The position numbers and the translations under genes are program-made. A stretch of DNA of 64,000 bases from Eutreptiella sp. 'Long Island Sound 2002' (taxonomy: Eukaryota > Euglenozoa > Euglenophyceae > Eutreptiales > Eutreptiaceae), in contig OZ038382.1 in NCBI GenBank assembly GCA_964036045.1, forward strand, positions 5,828,289 to 5,892,288, in the 5' to 3' direction. Below, piece by piece: positions 34,700 through 46,858 of the stretch (position 1 is its first letter; each line of letters starts with the position of its first letter). The notes below the pieces were generated by a model that was not told where the DNA came from, did no database searches, and saw only the letters and a list, made by a program, of their open reading frames with translations.

Positions 34700-36312
34700 T
34701 GAATGGCTCCATAACCCCTACTGTTTGGGGGGTCCCCAACGCTTCACAAAGGGGGCAAAATCAGCACTGGCCCACAAAGGGGCAGATTGGCTACATAACC
34801 CATACTGTCTAGGGGGTTCCCAACCCTTAATAGCGGGGGACAAAATCACCGGTGGCCCAACAATGGGCAAAGTGCCTACATAACCACTGCCGTTTGGGGG
34901 GGGGTCCCCAATGATTTGAAGCTGGGGACAAAATCAGCAGTGGCTCAGAAATGGGGTGATTGGCTACATAACCCTAGCGTTTGAGGGGTCCCAAACGCTT
35001 CAGAGCAAGGGACAAAATCAGCAATAGACCACTAATGGGCAAATTGGCGACATAACCCCTACCGTCTTGGGGGTCCCCAACTCTTTAGACCGGGGGACAA
35101 CATCAGCAGTGGCCCACAAATGGGCAAATTGGCTACATAAGCCCAAGCGTTTGTGGGGTCCCGAACGCTTCGGACTAGTGGACAAAATCAGCAATGGCCC
35201 ACAAATGGGCAAATTGGCTACATAACCCCTCACATCTTGGGGGTCCCCAACGCTTTAGAGTGGGGAACAAAATCAGCAATCACCCACAAATGTGCAATGT
35301 GGCCACATAACCCTTGCCGTCTGGGGGGTCCCCAAATTTTCACAGTGGGGGACAAAATCAGCAGTGGCTTACAAATGGGGAGATTGGCTAAATAGCTCCT
35401 GCCGTATGGGGGGTCCGCAACGTTTCACAGAAAGGAACAAAATCAGCAATGGCCCACAAATGGGCAAATTGGCTACATAGCCCTTGCCGTCTGGGAGTCC
35501 CCAACACTTGAAAGCAGGGGAACAAAATCAGCAATGGCCCACAAATGGGCAAATTGGCCACACCAACCCCTCACATCTTGGGGGTCCCCAACGCTTTCGA
35601 GCGGGGAACAAAATCAACAATCACCCACAAATGTGCAATGTGGCCATATAACCCCTGCCGTCTGGGGGGTCCCCAAGAATTCATAGTGGGGGACAAAATC
35701 AGTAGTGGCTCACAAATGGGGAGATTGGCTACATAGCTCCTGCCGTATGGGGGGTCCCCAATGTTTCACAGAAGGGAACAAAATCAGCAATGGCCCACAA
35801 ATGGGCAAATTGGCTACATAACCCCTGCCGTCTCGGGGGTCCCCAACTCTTTAGAGCGGGGAACAAAATCAGCATTGGCCCACAAATGGGCAAATCGGCT
35901 GCATAACCCTTGCTGTTTGGGGGATCCCAAACGCTTCAAAGCGGGGGACAAAATCAGAATCGGCCCACAAATGGGCAAATTGGCTACATAACCCCTGCCG
36001 TCTTGGGGGTTCCCAGTGCTTCACAGCACGGAACAATATCAGAAGTGGCGCACAAATGGGCAAATTGGCTACATAAGACTTGCCGTTTGGGGGATCCCAA
36101 ATGCTTGAGAGCAGGGAACAAAATCAGCAGTAGCCCACAATTGGGCAAATTGGCCACATAACCCGTGCCTTCTTGGGGGTCCCCAACGCTTCACGGCGGG
36201 GGACAAAATCAGAAGTGGCCCACAAAACGGCAATTTGGCTGCATAACACTTACCGGCTGGGAGGTCCCCAACGCTTCAAGGCGGGGAACAAAATCAGCAG
36301 TGGCTTACATAT
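34700..36312. repeat. 85-bp tandem satellite, left block
   Basis: About nineteen monomers. Spacing of AAATTGGCTACATAACCCCT landmarks is 85 bases over consecutive copies (35,041; 35,126; 35,211; 35,296). A typical monomer reads GGGGGTCCCCAACGCTTCA, AGCGGGGACAAAATCAGCA, then GTGGCCCACAAATGGGCAAA. Neighbouring monomers differ at several positions, and some alternate types recur, suggesting higher-order repeats. Apparent reading frames across it are repeat artefacts. Confidence 0.95.
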
Positions 36313-38603
36313 TCCTTTGTCTACCACGCACAGAACGGAATCAACGTTTTTTGTTCGTCAAAAATGAATCCGTAAAGTTTTGTTGTTCCGGGGGGTTTTC
36401 GCACGTGTCGGACGTCGTGGAAGCATCCGTTTTGTTCATTTCCACCGTTTTCCATGTGAGAAGCGTATCGTGCCGTTGCCTCTACCTTGCCTTTCGTGCT
36501 TCGTGTGCCGCGCGTGTTACGCGTGTTACGCGTTTTCAGCGTTTGATTCTAGGTGTGCCTCTGGAAACCAAATAACAGGTGTCGCATTTCCGTGCAGGGC
36601 GTGTTCCGCGTGCCGCGCGTGTCGAATAATATGCTTCTGGATGCCGGAACCCACGTTTTGCGCGAGCTACGCGTCCTCCTGTGCCACGGCCCTTTCTTTA
36701 TGCCCGCACCCCTTTTCCCGGAGAGCCACAAGCAGTGGCTTGCCAAGGGGGCCACTTGGGGAGCTGGGGGAACGCGGCCACGCTGAAGCACAACGCGTTC
36801 ATCGTGTTCCACATCAAACAACAGATATGTATGTGATTGTTCAACGGGGTGGAGTGCGGGTGTTGTGCCTTTTGATGCCTCCCACGTCGATGCCGTTCGT
36901 TTTGCGTTTCTGTTTTTGCTTCTGGGGCCGTGCCACACATTTCTTCACCGCCGGCTGGCATGCAGCCTGGGTGAACCGCAAGAAGGTCGGCAACAACGAT
37001 CGCCGAGAGGATGAGATTTTCCTCACGAACGTGACCGCATACCAAGTATCCATGCATGACACGTGCCATGTTGTTTTGTATGTTCGCACCGTCCCCAGTG
37101 CCCATTAAGCTGCCCATCCACCCCAACTTTGCTGCCTACAGATTAAGACCAAGAAAGGTAAGCCGCGCGATCCCGCAAAAGTCCAAGATTGCCGTGCCAA
37201 GCCGGATGGATGGTTCGAGTATACAAAGGTTGTTTTTCGCGCAATGCGTGTTGCATCTGTTAGTGATTCTGCCCCGTGTCATACGTGTTTTGCGCGTGTT
37301 GTGTGTTCTGCGCGTTCCGGTGATGTGCCTCTCGTTCCGCCTCTGGGGGCGCCATTACCGTGCTACACGTGCTGCGCATTCTGCAGATCCAACAGAACCG
37401 ATTGTGGACCTGGTTGGAGGGCGAAGACAAAGAGAGTGAGGAGGAAGAGGAGGAGGAGGCATCAGCAGACGACGGAGACGAGGAGGAGGAAGAAGAGACT
37501 GAGGAGGAAGAGGAGGACGAGACAGCCCATGGCAAGAAGCAGGCCCGAGGCACACTGAAGAAGCCGAAATGAGAGGAGGGGCATTCCGAGGACGACCCAG
37601 AGGACAACCCCGTTGTGCCGGAGAAAGGGTCTTCCGCGAAGGTAGCACGGTCCACCATGCTGGAAGTCAAGCAGGAGCCACAGACAATGGCAGAGAAGAA
37701 GAAGCGGAAGTCAGAGGAGCGGAGCCCGCCCAAGGTGCCACCAAAGAGGTCCGAGGCGGAGATGCCCAAGAAAAAGAAGGACAAGGACAAGGCACCCTGT
37801 GGTCAGGTGTCCTTTGCGATTTCCGGGAACGGCCCACAGAAGAGCATCAGTGCCGCACCGACAAGAGTAGAGAAGTTCCAGCACGAAGGCGGGTACGACC
37901 ATGATCTGGACACAATGCAGAGAATCTTGGAGACGGACTTCAATGCGAGTTTGGGCAGATTGGTGATGCACTACAAGGAGATGCACTACAAGGAATGCTC
38001 GTCGGAGGAACCCAAGTCCAGGCAAGAGATCGGTTTGGCAGTTCCGCTGCACACCAGTGTCCGGGCCCTGAGCGTGCAAAGCGTGCTGAGATGCGGAACC
38101 AAGAATGCCCAGTCGGCTGCAGCAGCCCGTGAGTATTTCGAAAAGCGGTATCCCTCGAGTAGCCTGCGGCAAGTGGCGGAGGGGTTGTTGAAGGGCCTTT
38201 CGGTTTGTATGGGTTGCGCCGCCACACCGCAATGGCCGTTGGACCTCAGCCTGCCATCGGAGGGTATCAGTCTGGCCAAGCTGAAGATGGAGGGCCTGCG
38301 AAGTGGTCGTGGAGGTGGCGGGGCCGATCGGGTCAGCGCAATGGGTATCGAAGACATTGTTGACATGGAAACAGATGTTTTGCAGGTGTTGCGCACGGCC
38401 TCTGTTGTGCTTCTGCAACGTCGTGCCGCGTGTCATGCGCGTTCCGCGTGTTCTACGTGTATGCTTCCAACCTGCCTCTGGAGGACCATTCACGTATTCC
38501 GCGTTCTGCAGGACAAGTTCGTCCGTTACGTTCAGATGGCCAGTCTGATGGCGCACGAGTTGGAAGAAGAACGGAAACGTCCCCTCTGTAGACAATGGAA
38601 TAT
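36309..38603. mobile_element. 2.3-kb TIR element inserted in the 85-bp satellite
   Basis: The ends ATATTCCTTTGTCTAC (36,309-36,324) and GTAGACAATGGAATAT (38,588-38,603) are inverted repeats with one mismatch in sixteen. The satellite flanks (..GCAGTGGCTTACATAT and ATATGGGCGGATTGGC..) join exactly into the uninterrupted monomer seen at 39,160-39,185 (GGCTTACATATGGGCAGATG). The surrounding few hundred bases at 36.2 kb plus 38.6-38.9 kb also match 39.06-39.42 kb closely, so that locus is a paralogous empty site. The duplicated target is TA or ATAT; palindromic ends make the two indistinguishable. The interior carries one spliced gene. The superfamily is not recognised. Confidence 0.8.
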
Positions 38604-38622
38604 GGGCGGATTGGCTACATAA
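36736..38622 (+). CDS. Unknown multi-exon protein carried by the TIR element
   Basis: Proposed exons are about 36736-36828, 36966-37045, 37142-37228, 37387-38385 and 38512-38622. Every junction is GT-AG and keeps phase (1, 0, 0, 0). The product starts with HLGSWGNAATLKHNAFIVFH and FLTNVTAYQ, then a Lys-rich exon (KTKKGKPRDP, PDGWFEYTK). A strongly acidic Glu/Asp run and a basic KKKRKSEERSPPK region follow, then a helical C-terminal half (HDLDTMQRILETDF, AAAAREYFEKRYP). Acidic and basic tracts suggest a nuclear, nucleic-acid-associated protein. No transposase motif or known family is recognised. A TGA at 37,570-37,572 interrupts exon 4 in frame, with matching charged sequence on both sides. 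The last codons read through the right inverted repeat and borrow the stop from satellite DNA. The 5' end is not located. Confidence 0.5.
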
Positions 38623-40545
38623 CACTTGCCGGCGCGCAGAGGGGGGGGGTCCCCAACGCTTCAGAGAGGGGGATAAAATCAGCAGTGGCCCACAAATGGG
38701 CAAATTGGCTACATAACCCCTGCCAGCTAGGGGATCCCCAATGTTTCCCATGCCGGCAACACAAGCACCAAGAGTAATGCGGGAACAGCCAGCGGGTTCA
38801 AAGCGGGGGACAATATTAGCATTGGCCCACAAAAGGGTAAATTGGGTACATAACCTGTGCCGTCCAGCGGGCCATCAATGCTTCAGAGCGGGGAACAAAA
38901 TTAGCAATGGCTTACATATGGGCAAATTGGCTACATCACACTTGCCGGCTTGGGGGTCCCCAACGCTCGCAAGCGGGGGACAAAATCAGCAGTGGCCCAC
39001 AATTGGGCAAATTGGCCACATAACCCGTGCCGTTTGGGGAGTCCCCAACGCTCGAGAGCGGGGGACAAAATCACAAATGGCCCACAAAACGGTAATTTGG
39101 CTGCATAACACTTGCCGGCTTGGAGGTCCCCAACGCTTCAAGGCGGGGAACAAAATCAGCAGTGGCTTACATATGGGCAGATGGGCTGCATAACACTTGC
39201 CGGCACCGGGGGGGGTGGGTCCCCAACGCTTCAGAGAGGGGGATAAAATCAGCAGTGGCCCACAAATGGGCAAATTGGCTACATAACCCCTGCCAGCTAG
39301 GGGATCCCCAATCCTTCACAGTGGGGGACAATATTAGCATTGGCCCACAAAAGGGTAGATTGGGTACATAACCCGTGCCGTCCAGCGGGACATCAATGCT
39401 TCAGAGCGGGGAACAAAATTAGTAGGCAAATTGGCTACATAACCGCTGCTGACTAGGGGGTCCCCACCGCTTTGGAGTGGGGGACAAAATCAGCAGGGGC
39501 CCAGGCATGGGCAAATTGGCTCCATAACCCCTACTGTTTGGGGGGTCCCCAACGCTTCACAAATGGGGGCAAAATCAGCACTGCCCACAAAGGGGCAGAT
39601 TGGCTGCACAACCCATACTGTCTAGGGGGTCCCCAACCCTTAACAGCGGGGGACAAAATTGCTAGTGGCCCAACAATGGGCAAAGTGGCTACATAACCAC
39701 TGCCGTTTGGGGGGGGGGTCCCCAACGCTTTAGACCGGGGGACAACATCAGCAGTGGCCCACAGATGGGCAAATTGGCGACATAACCCCAACCATTTGGG
39801 GGGTCCCGAACGCTTCGAACCAAGGGACAAAATCAGCAATGGCCCACAAATGGGGACATCAACGACATAGCCCCTGCCGTCTAGGGGGTCCCCAACACTT
39901 AAGAACGGGGGACAACATCAGCAGTGGCCCACAAATGGGCAAATTGGCTACAAAAACCCTGCCGCCTTGGGGGTCCCCAACGCTTTACAGCGGGGGACAA
40001 CAACAGCACCAGCCAACAAATGGGCAAATTGGCTACATAACCCCTGCCGTATGGGGGGTCCCCAACGCTTCGGACTCGGGGACAAAATCAGCAATGGCCC
40101 ACAAATGGGCAAATTGGCAACATAACCCCTCACATCTTGGGGGTCCCCAACGCTCGAGAGCGGTAACAAAATCAGAACTGGCCCACAAAAGGGCAAATTG
40201 GCTGGTCCCCAAAGCTTCACGGCGAGGGACAAACTCAGCAGTAGCCCACAAATGGGCAAATTGGCTACATAACCCCTTCCTTTTGGGGGATCCCCAACTC
40301 TTCAGAGCACGGAACAACATCGGCACTGGCCCACAAATGGGCAAATTGGCTACATAACCCGTGCTGTCCCGGGGGTCCCCGACACAACACTAGAGCGGGG
40401 CACAAAATCAGCAGTGGCCCACAAATGGGAATTGAGCGACATAACCCGGGATGTCTTCGGGGGTCCCCAACGATGCAGAGCGGGGAACAAACTCAACAAT
40501 GGCCCACAAATGGGCAAATTGGCTACATACATCTTTGTTTCGGCT
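38604..40545. repeat. 85-bp tandem satellite, right block
   Basis: About twenty-two monomers of the same family as the left block. 39,061-39,420 is a close copy of the sequence on either side of the TIR element. A small foreign stretch near 38,745-38,800 interrupts one monomer. The array ends at the last GGGCAAATTGGCTACATA near 40,537. Confidence 0.95.
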
Positions 40546-42409
40546 ACATGAGTGGGGAGGCCTTGCAATCATAGTTCTAATTGATGAGTGAGGGCAAGAA
40601 TTCGATGAAGAGAGAAATCAGCCTTGCCATTCCTCGTGATAACCCTACGGGCACTGCAGATTGAGCGTTCATTCATACAATGAGCTCGTGAAAATGCTAA
40701 TTATGCACCTTGTTGTCACCCATTTGTAGGCCCACAAGAAAGATGTTTGTGTGGCTCAGAACCAAAATTAGATTCCTTACCGAGCAAATACAAAAATTTT
40801 TATAGTATGGTATGGTACCTATGGTTTATTCTGTGGTTTTCTGCAGAGGTCGAACATGAAATTAACTGCTACCCTTCGAAGACTCCTCCCTCAGTTGCTT
40901 TGACTGCGGTCCACTCACGTCTAGTTGTGGTATTGGCGTGCCCTTTCAGGGTGCCGCCTGCGCACCGCGCACACCGCACACGCTGCGTCATTCGAGTATC
41001 CCAGGTTTTATGCCATGCTGCACAACATAGCCCCAACTTGGAACAGAGTGAGGGGGTGACATGCAGCAGACATGCGCATCAGGGTTCATGGATGCGGCCA
41101 AACACACGTGCCCTTGTGCAGTGTGGGCGGCGGCCTCTCTGGCTTAGCCACCCTTGGGGATATCACCGCATTTATTTTTACATCCCACCCTGCTCTCTTT
41201 GACCCCTTGAGTGCCTGGGCGTCATCTCCTCCCCCCGTTCAGGGCAGAAATTAACCCTGCCTGCCCAAGCATACAGCCATCAAACAGCACCTGTTTAACA
41301 AAGAAGTGGGACGGTCAAAAATAGAAAACAGAAAATTTGCAAGTGGTGCTGTCAGTGGCCCCTGTGTTTAACTGACTTTTGTTTGTTTTGTTGACTGGGG
41401 CTAGTTGTTTAACAAAAGTCCAGGGAAGGGGTCAAGAGCAGGGGGGAGGGGTTTAAGGGGTATATGGGCCTGTTACTGACCAACAAAAAACACAAAGCAG
41501 GTCCCCCCATAAAGGGGGAACCCCAATTCCATGACAAGACCGCTGTCACTATCACTGTCACTGTCACTGTGTCACTCCCACCGTGTCACTGAGTCAGTAT
41601 CCACATCCCTGATGGTGACAGTGGCAGGGGGACCTGTAAAGACCTTGCCACCCCACCCATTACCAATCAATGAACATTCTCCAGAAGTGAAGCAAGGTGC
41701 AGAATGGGGTAAGATGTATGCAGGGAAGGGGCAGGAAATGCTTGTCCCTTGCTTATCCATCCCCTTAGTACTGCTCAGTCACGGGACCCCCCTTTTCCAC
41801 ACACACACACACACACACCCCTATGTTGGGGAGCTCGAGTGACCCCCCCCCCCCCACCCACACAATCCACCCAACGGATGAATTTTGGCGATTAATTATT
41901 TTTTGTATGCAATGAATCTGTCCTTCTGCGCACCTAACTAACTAATTTTGCCAATTAATTCTTTGTATCAGGCTGTTTGTGACCCATGCGTGCCAAATAA
42001 TTAATCAATCTGTTAAATGTCACATTTGCTTGGTATATGCTTGGTCTCCATCAACCCGAACAGAGGAGATGTCTGCGCCTGCAAACTGAGGGACTGGTAA
42101 TGCGATAGGTGCTTCAGTTCGTCACAAACTTGTTCACCTCGTTTTGTTTCCCAGTGAAGCGGGTGCTGTCTCAGCAACAACCAGGTGGATCTGCACACTG
42201 CAACATTTGTATCGCCATGTCAGCGGACAAGGGCATGCCGCACCAGAGGACAGCAGAGTCAAAGAGCATGGAAAATGGTGTGAATTAGGGTGATGACGAC
42301 AGGCACTGTGGTTTGAATGGATCAAGCGGGAAATTAGGCATGTGCTTTGCAACCCCAGGACAGGGGGGGGGGATCGTTTGGGGCCCTGGCCAACCCTAAC
42401 CTAAATTTG
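40546..42409. other. Intergenic, no gene seen
   Basis: Contains a TATGGTATGG scrap near 40,805, a CACTGTCACTGT tract near 41,545, a (CA)n tract near 41,800, and GCGCACCGCGCACACCGC words near 40,965. No frame has a recognised domain. Confidence 0.45.
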
Positions 42410-42646
42410 CTACAGTGCAAATGAGCATGAAACGTGGGAGTCAATCACAGAAATAATGTGTTGTTGCTTCGCAAACCTGTGCTCCACATCACCATTACAA
42501 AACATTGCAACAGCAGTTGCCCTCAACCCAGGGCTCAACTTGTGCCGATCCTTGACATCAATCAAGCTTGCCAAGCTGAACAAACGCTCCACAAGGGCAG
42601 CAGTTGCAGGGAACCATATGTATGGTGCAACCACATCATATATCAA
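42410..42646 (-). pseudogene. hAT transposase C-terminal dimerisation fragment
   Basis: The minus-strand frame encodes WFPATAALVERLFSLASLID, then KDRHKLSPGLRATAVAMF, matching the hATC dimerisation signature (P-A-x-x-A-x-x-E-R-x-F-S-x-A-x, then R-x-x-L-x-P). In the intact family this region holds transposase monomers together. No catalytic region was found upstream on the same strand, so this is a fragment. It ends at a stop after SCSFAL. Confidence 0.75.
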
Positions 42647-45600
42647 GGAGCCACGAGCTTGCCAAAAGGGACAGTTCTGCTTGTCAGTAATTCCGTCCTC
42701 TGTGTCCTGTTCTGAGTTTTCCCCTCACCAACACCTTTAAAAAGCCGAAGCAGGAGGGGTTGCTGGCAGGGGAGGGAACGAGAGGCTCGTAGGGGTGCCT
42801 TCATTTAGAAGTAGGACAATGTACCCCTCAACCTCGCTCTCCTTGACTCTTTGGTGCCTGAGTGTCCTCTCACGCCCCCCACACCCAGCGAAGAACCCCT
42901 TGCACCCCACCCGGGCACCAGCCCTGCAGACGGTGTCATTTAATCAACAGGAAAAAATGCCAGGTGGAAAATAGCAGGAGCACCTGCAAAAAATTGTTTT
43001 CTGGCAGAAGAGACACTGTTGCGGCCCCCGTTTGATTGAAAAAAAGAGGATAGAGTTGCGAGCCGGGGGGGGGGGGGGTAGGCGGTAGACAGGTAGACAC
43101 TGGACAGACTGGGTCCCCCACACTGAAGGGGGGGACCCCACGCGAAATATGCAGCGAATGCACATGCACATATTTGGAATGTTCATTCAGAACAGCCCAC
43201 CCTTCTCATATTCTGAAATATTTGGAAATATTCAGAACATTCGGAATTGGCAGGTATAGCACTGATTTGCAAATATTTGGAAATATTCGGAAAGATTCGT
43301 TTCCAGATCAGTGGGAAACCCTGCCTCTTTGCCCATGGACCGCCCCCCTCGGAGATATGTCCATACTAAAACGTTGTGAACGGGTGGCGTGTTAAACGCA
43401 GTGGGCAATCACCGATTCTTTCTGGACTCTTTCAGCGTGCCTGTTCCGCACTCGCCATTCTTACGGTCTTCGCAGTGCCAGTCAGGCTTTGAGGCATTGA
43501 TTTGCAGGTCGCTTGCAGTGCCCTAATCAGCAGACCGACTCTCACATGAGGCCAAGCCCCCGTCAGACGACCAAACACCACGGCCATTGGTGCACAACAT
43601 GCATGCAATGCAATTTCCGCGTGTCTTTCCGTCGGTCCACTGTTTCTAACCCCATGGCACCTTGAGAAGGGGGATGCTCAAGTGAAACTGAGTCCTATGC
43701 ACTCCTCGTTCACGTTGCCAGGTGGCAGCATTGCGCCTCAGAGGCCGGACATCGGTTCCCGGGGCAGCACCAGCCTGTGCGGCACCGCTTGTGCGCTGGG
43801 CATCCGGGAACCTTGCAGCCCTGCGGCCCAAAGGGAGGAGCATCCCCCTCCCCTCCCCATTGGCCATAGCCATGGGCATCAGCTTTTCTGGGACCCCCAC
43901 CCTCCAATTGGCACCACCGAGTGAGGTCCGAGGAGGGGGCGGGGGAGGCCCTCCTGGCGTCTTGGTGGTGTAGGGTTGGTGGCACAATTCATGCAAATGG
44001 CAAACACCAAAGGACTTCTGACCGCGTGCTCCGTCCCGGTTGCGCACCCAGGCGCACCTACGGGATAGGGCCGCAAATTGCGGTCTTGGCATTCTCCGCT
44101 GCCCACACCGAAGTTGAGTCGGGCATCAGCACCTGCGAAGGCAACGCAGCCTGAAAGACCGTGGTGGATGCCGCCCCGTTGCAGAGGGCCACCGTCATCT
44201 TGACCGCAGCATGTGGCCGAATGCATAGTGCTGTCACCGCTTTGACTGCCCTCAACTTGAAAGCCTATGAGACATGCAGTGTGCAGCTGGACCAGGACTT
44301 GCATCCACCCGCATCCACCACCGTGATGCAGGGCGTGGTGAAGAGCCAAGAGCCTTGGACGGTTAGGCCCGCTGTTACAGGACGTCTCGTCTGGCATCAA
44401 TGATCTTCTGATCACACCAATGGCAGTCACAAGGAGTTCCACCTTCTCAGTTAGCCAAAAGGAAACGACGAAACTTTTCATTTGTGCGGTTGGGCTTTAT
44501 CCCGAGCCAAAGGACAAAGTTCCGCCCCGGGGCGCTTTGGAGGACTGCCATGCTCCACTCAACCTCGAACGATTAGACTCGAGAAGGCGTCCGGCACACC
44601 AACTAGTACGTCCACGGTCTTGGCCTTGCGATCTTAACTTGGATTTGCCACGTTTGCGGTCAATGGATATACATGCACCGCAGGGGCTCGCGTGGCCCCA
44701 CGACCATCCACATGTCACGTGATCCATCACCTCTCTGTAACCCATTGGCGATGTCCTTGGCCTCCCCGGATACCTCTCCAACCGAGGGGAACTCCACCAG
44801 CCAGCACCCTCGCACCAACACCCGAAGACGACCCGAGGGAACCGGTGAGTCTCCATGGAAGCCAACCATCGACGACTATCCGACTGTAGAAACGTCTACA
44901 AATGCAAAGGCCCATAGGGGACAAGCGTCCGACTCGTGCATTCGGCTCTCGGTGTCGGAGCGCGAGTCACATGTCCGTTGTCGGCAACTTTGCGATACAC
45001 TACTCCGCCGGTGCGGGAGCACCTTTGCGGCGAAGGACAATTCTCATGCATATGCCTAGAGTGTGCCTCCTTCGCACGTGTTTGGCGTGTGGCAGCGGCT
45101 CCGATGCATGTGCGTGCACTGGTCTCCATGGAATTCGGCATACTAGTTTGATTCCCTCTCGAAAAGATTCCCAATTGAAGCGCACTCCTTGGTCTAGAAG
45201 CGATGGATGAAGTATTCATTTGGAGGCCCGATTGTGCAGAAAGTCTGTGAGGGAATCCGAAAAATTGTCCTTCACGGGCGTCCGCTGGTGGGGCTCTTGT
45301 GCCGGGCGGGCGCGGGGTGTGTGCTCGAGATCGTCGGTGGGGCTCCCGAGAGTGCTGCAGACGCCACTCGACGGAGAATTCTCCAACGCGCCGGTCGCAA
45401 AAGCGCTCGCAATGGGGTCGTGATGTTGCAAACGCATCATCTCCCGACGGCGACGGTTGTGGCAAGGTTTGGAATCTGCACCCACTTTCACGCCATCCTA
45501 AGAGTAGGTCGGATAGAATACACGCACGTAAGGATGTGCCATGTGCATGCATGCATAGGTACATACGATTATTGCTTCGAGTGGTAAAGAGTTGGTGGTG

Positions 45601-46651
45601 GATCCGTCGTCTTGTTGACTTGATGAATACTCATGCGTTACTTGTGCACGGCACAAATGTGAATAATGATGTAATGGTAGTGGTGTTGCCTTCGCAGCAA
45701 GGTCCGACAACTAGGCTCTTGTCGTAGTGTGGCCCTCGTGCTCATTTTCCTTGTTGCGTTGTGGGTTGTGGGGTGCGCCCGAAGTGTGCTGCATATTTGC
45801 TTGTGCCCGTTGATGTTCCGCGGGCTATGGGACACCGACTGTTGTGATGCAACGGATTGGGCACTCGCCACTCGTGTGGTGCAAGTCTCTCCATCTGTAT
45901 GGGCATCCGTCGGTCGCCGGGTACCCGGGTGGGTCTCAAATGCATCAAATCAAAGTGCAAAGAAGCAAAGTAAAGCAAAGGAATACAAATGCAACCACTC
46001 TCGGCCATAGCCAAGGGTCGATGCGAAGCGCGCAACACGAGCCAACCCGAAGCTAGCCCTAGGACCCCCAAGACACCATTGGCCCATTGCCTTGGTGCCC
46101 ATGTATCGTCTTTGTGGGGGGGGGGGGCGGGTCCTGGGGCAAGTTGTGCTAGATACCCGATTTATCACGTTGCAACCCCATGTGTTTTCGCTGCGTACCC
46201 CTTTGTGGTAGTCTCTAGTAATCTCCTTGCACATGTGCTTTGCATCTCGTTGTCATAGCTTGCAAGTGGCTACATTGTTACAAAAACGACATCAAATCTT
46301 GTGGATCAAGCCACACCGTTTGGGATCGACAAAAGTAATGTTCTAGCTTTTCACACCTTTGGTGGTTGATGGCAGCACCCACCATAATTGAACGGAAGCG
46401 GCAAAATAACTGACTTGAATCCAACTACGGTTTGCCCGCATAATGACAAAATGCACAAGGCAATGATAGACGCAAGGGTCCCCATGTATCCCAAAACTTG
46501 CATGACAAAGGGCACATGTCAAGCACAAGACCGCAACATCAACATCAAGCAATTGTGTGTTGCGGGAGCCCAAGCATGAACGCTGATGCATAACCCTCGC
46601 GAATTCGAGCCGGGCAAGCATAGTGGCAATGCAATGCATCTCGCCCATGGG
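42647..46651. other. Intergenic, overlapping unsupported frames, no gene recognised
   Basis: Frames of 100 to 220 codons overlap on both strands between 43.6 and 45.6 kb, but none shows a domain, signal peptide or splice-supported continuation. A run of AAATATTTGGAAATATTC-like direct repeats lies near 43,205-43,290. G runs lie near 43,065 and 46,118. Confidence 0.4.
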
Positions 46652-46858
46652 TCACCATTGAAGCGCAGGACACACTTCTGTCAGGTAAAACAATGCCTCA
46701 CCATTGTCAGCGTTGTAAGCAGGGTGCACCCCAGGAAAATCTTCTTCGTGTAAAAGCTCTTGGCACTCAAGGCACACCCGCTCCACGTGGTAATAATCTT
46801 CCGGATCACCCATAACCTGCTCAACCATCATGAAGAAGGTGGCATGACAGCAACTCAT
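46652..46858 (-). CDS. Small acidic hypothetical protein
   Basis: A 68-codon frame with ATG, composed MSCCHATFFMMVEQVMGDPE ... RVCLECQELLHEEDFPG, with a C-x2-C pair and many acidic residues. The composition is more protein-like than that of other frames in this region. There is no family match and no second exon was identified, so it may be chance. Confidence 0.22.
   Translation of the reverse strand: MSCCHATFFMMVEQVMGDPEDYYHVERVCLECQELLHEEDFPGVHPAYNADNGEALFYLTEVCPALQW

Noticed and set aside
37013-37045. Resemblance of FLTNVTAYQ in the satellite-borne gene to the T-box word VTAYQ
   Set aside because: Only five residues match, and neither the preceding nor the following exon fits a T-box domain.
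34700-40545. Regularly spaced repeats considered as a CRISPR-like array
   Set aside because: Monomers are contiguous 85-base satellite units with no unique spacers, in a eukaryotic context.
44896-45587. Overlapping 222-codon (minus) and 126-codon (plus) frames
   Set aside because: Neither has a recognisable domain, both overlap fully, and no splice-supported continuation was found. Chance in GC-rich DNA is the simpler reading.
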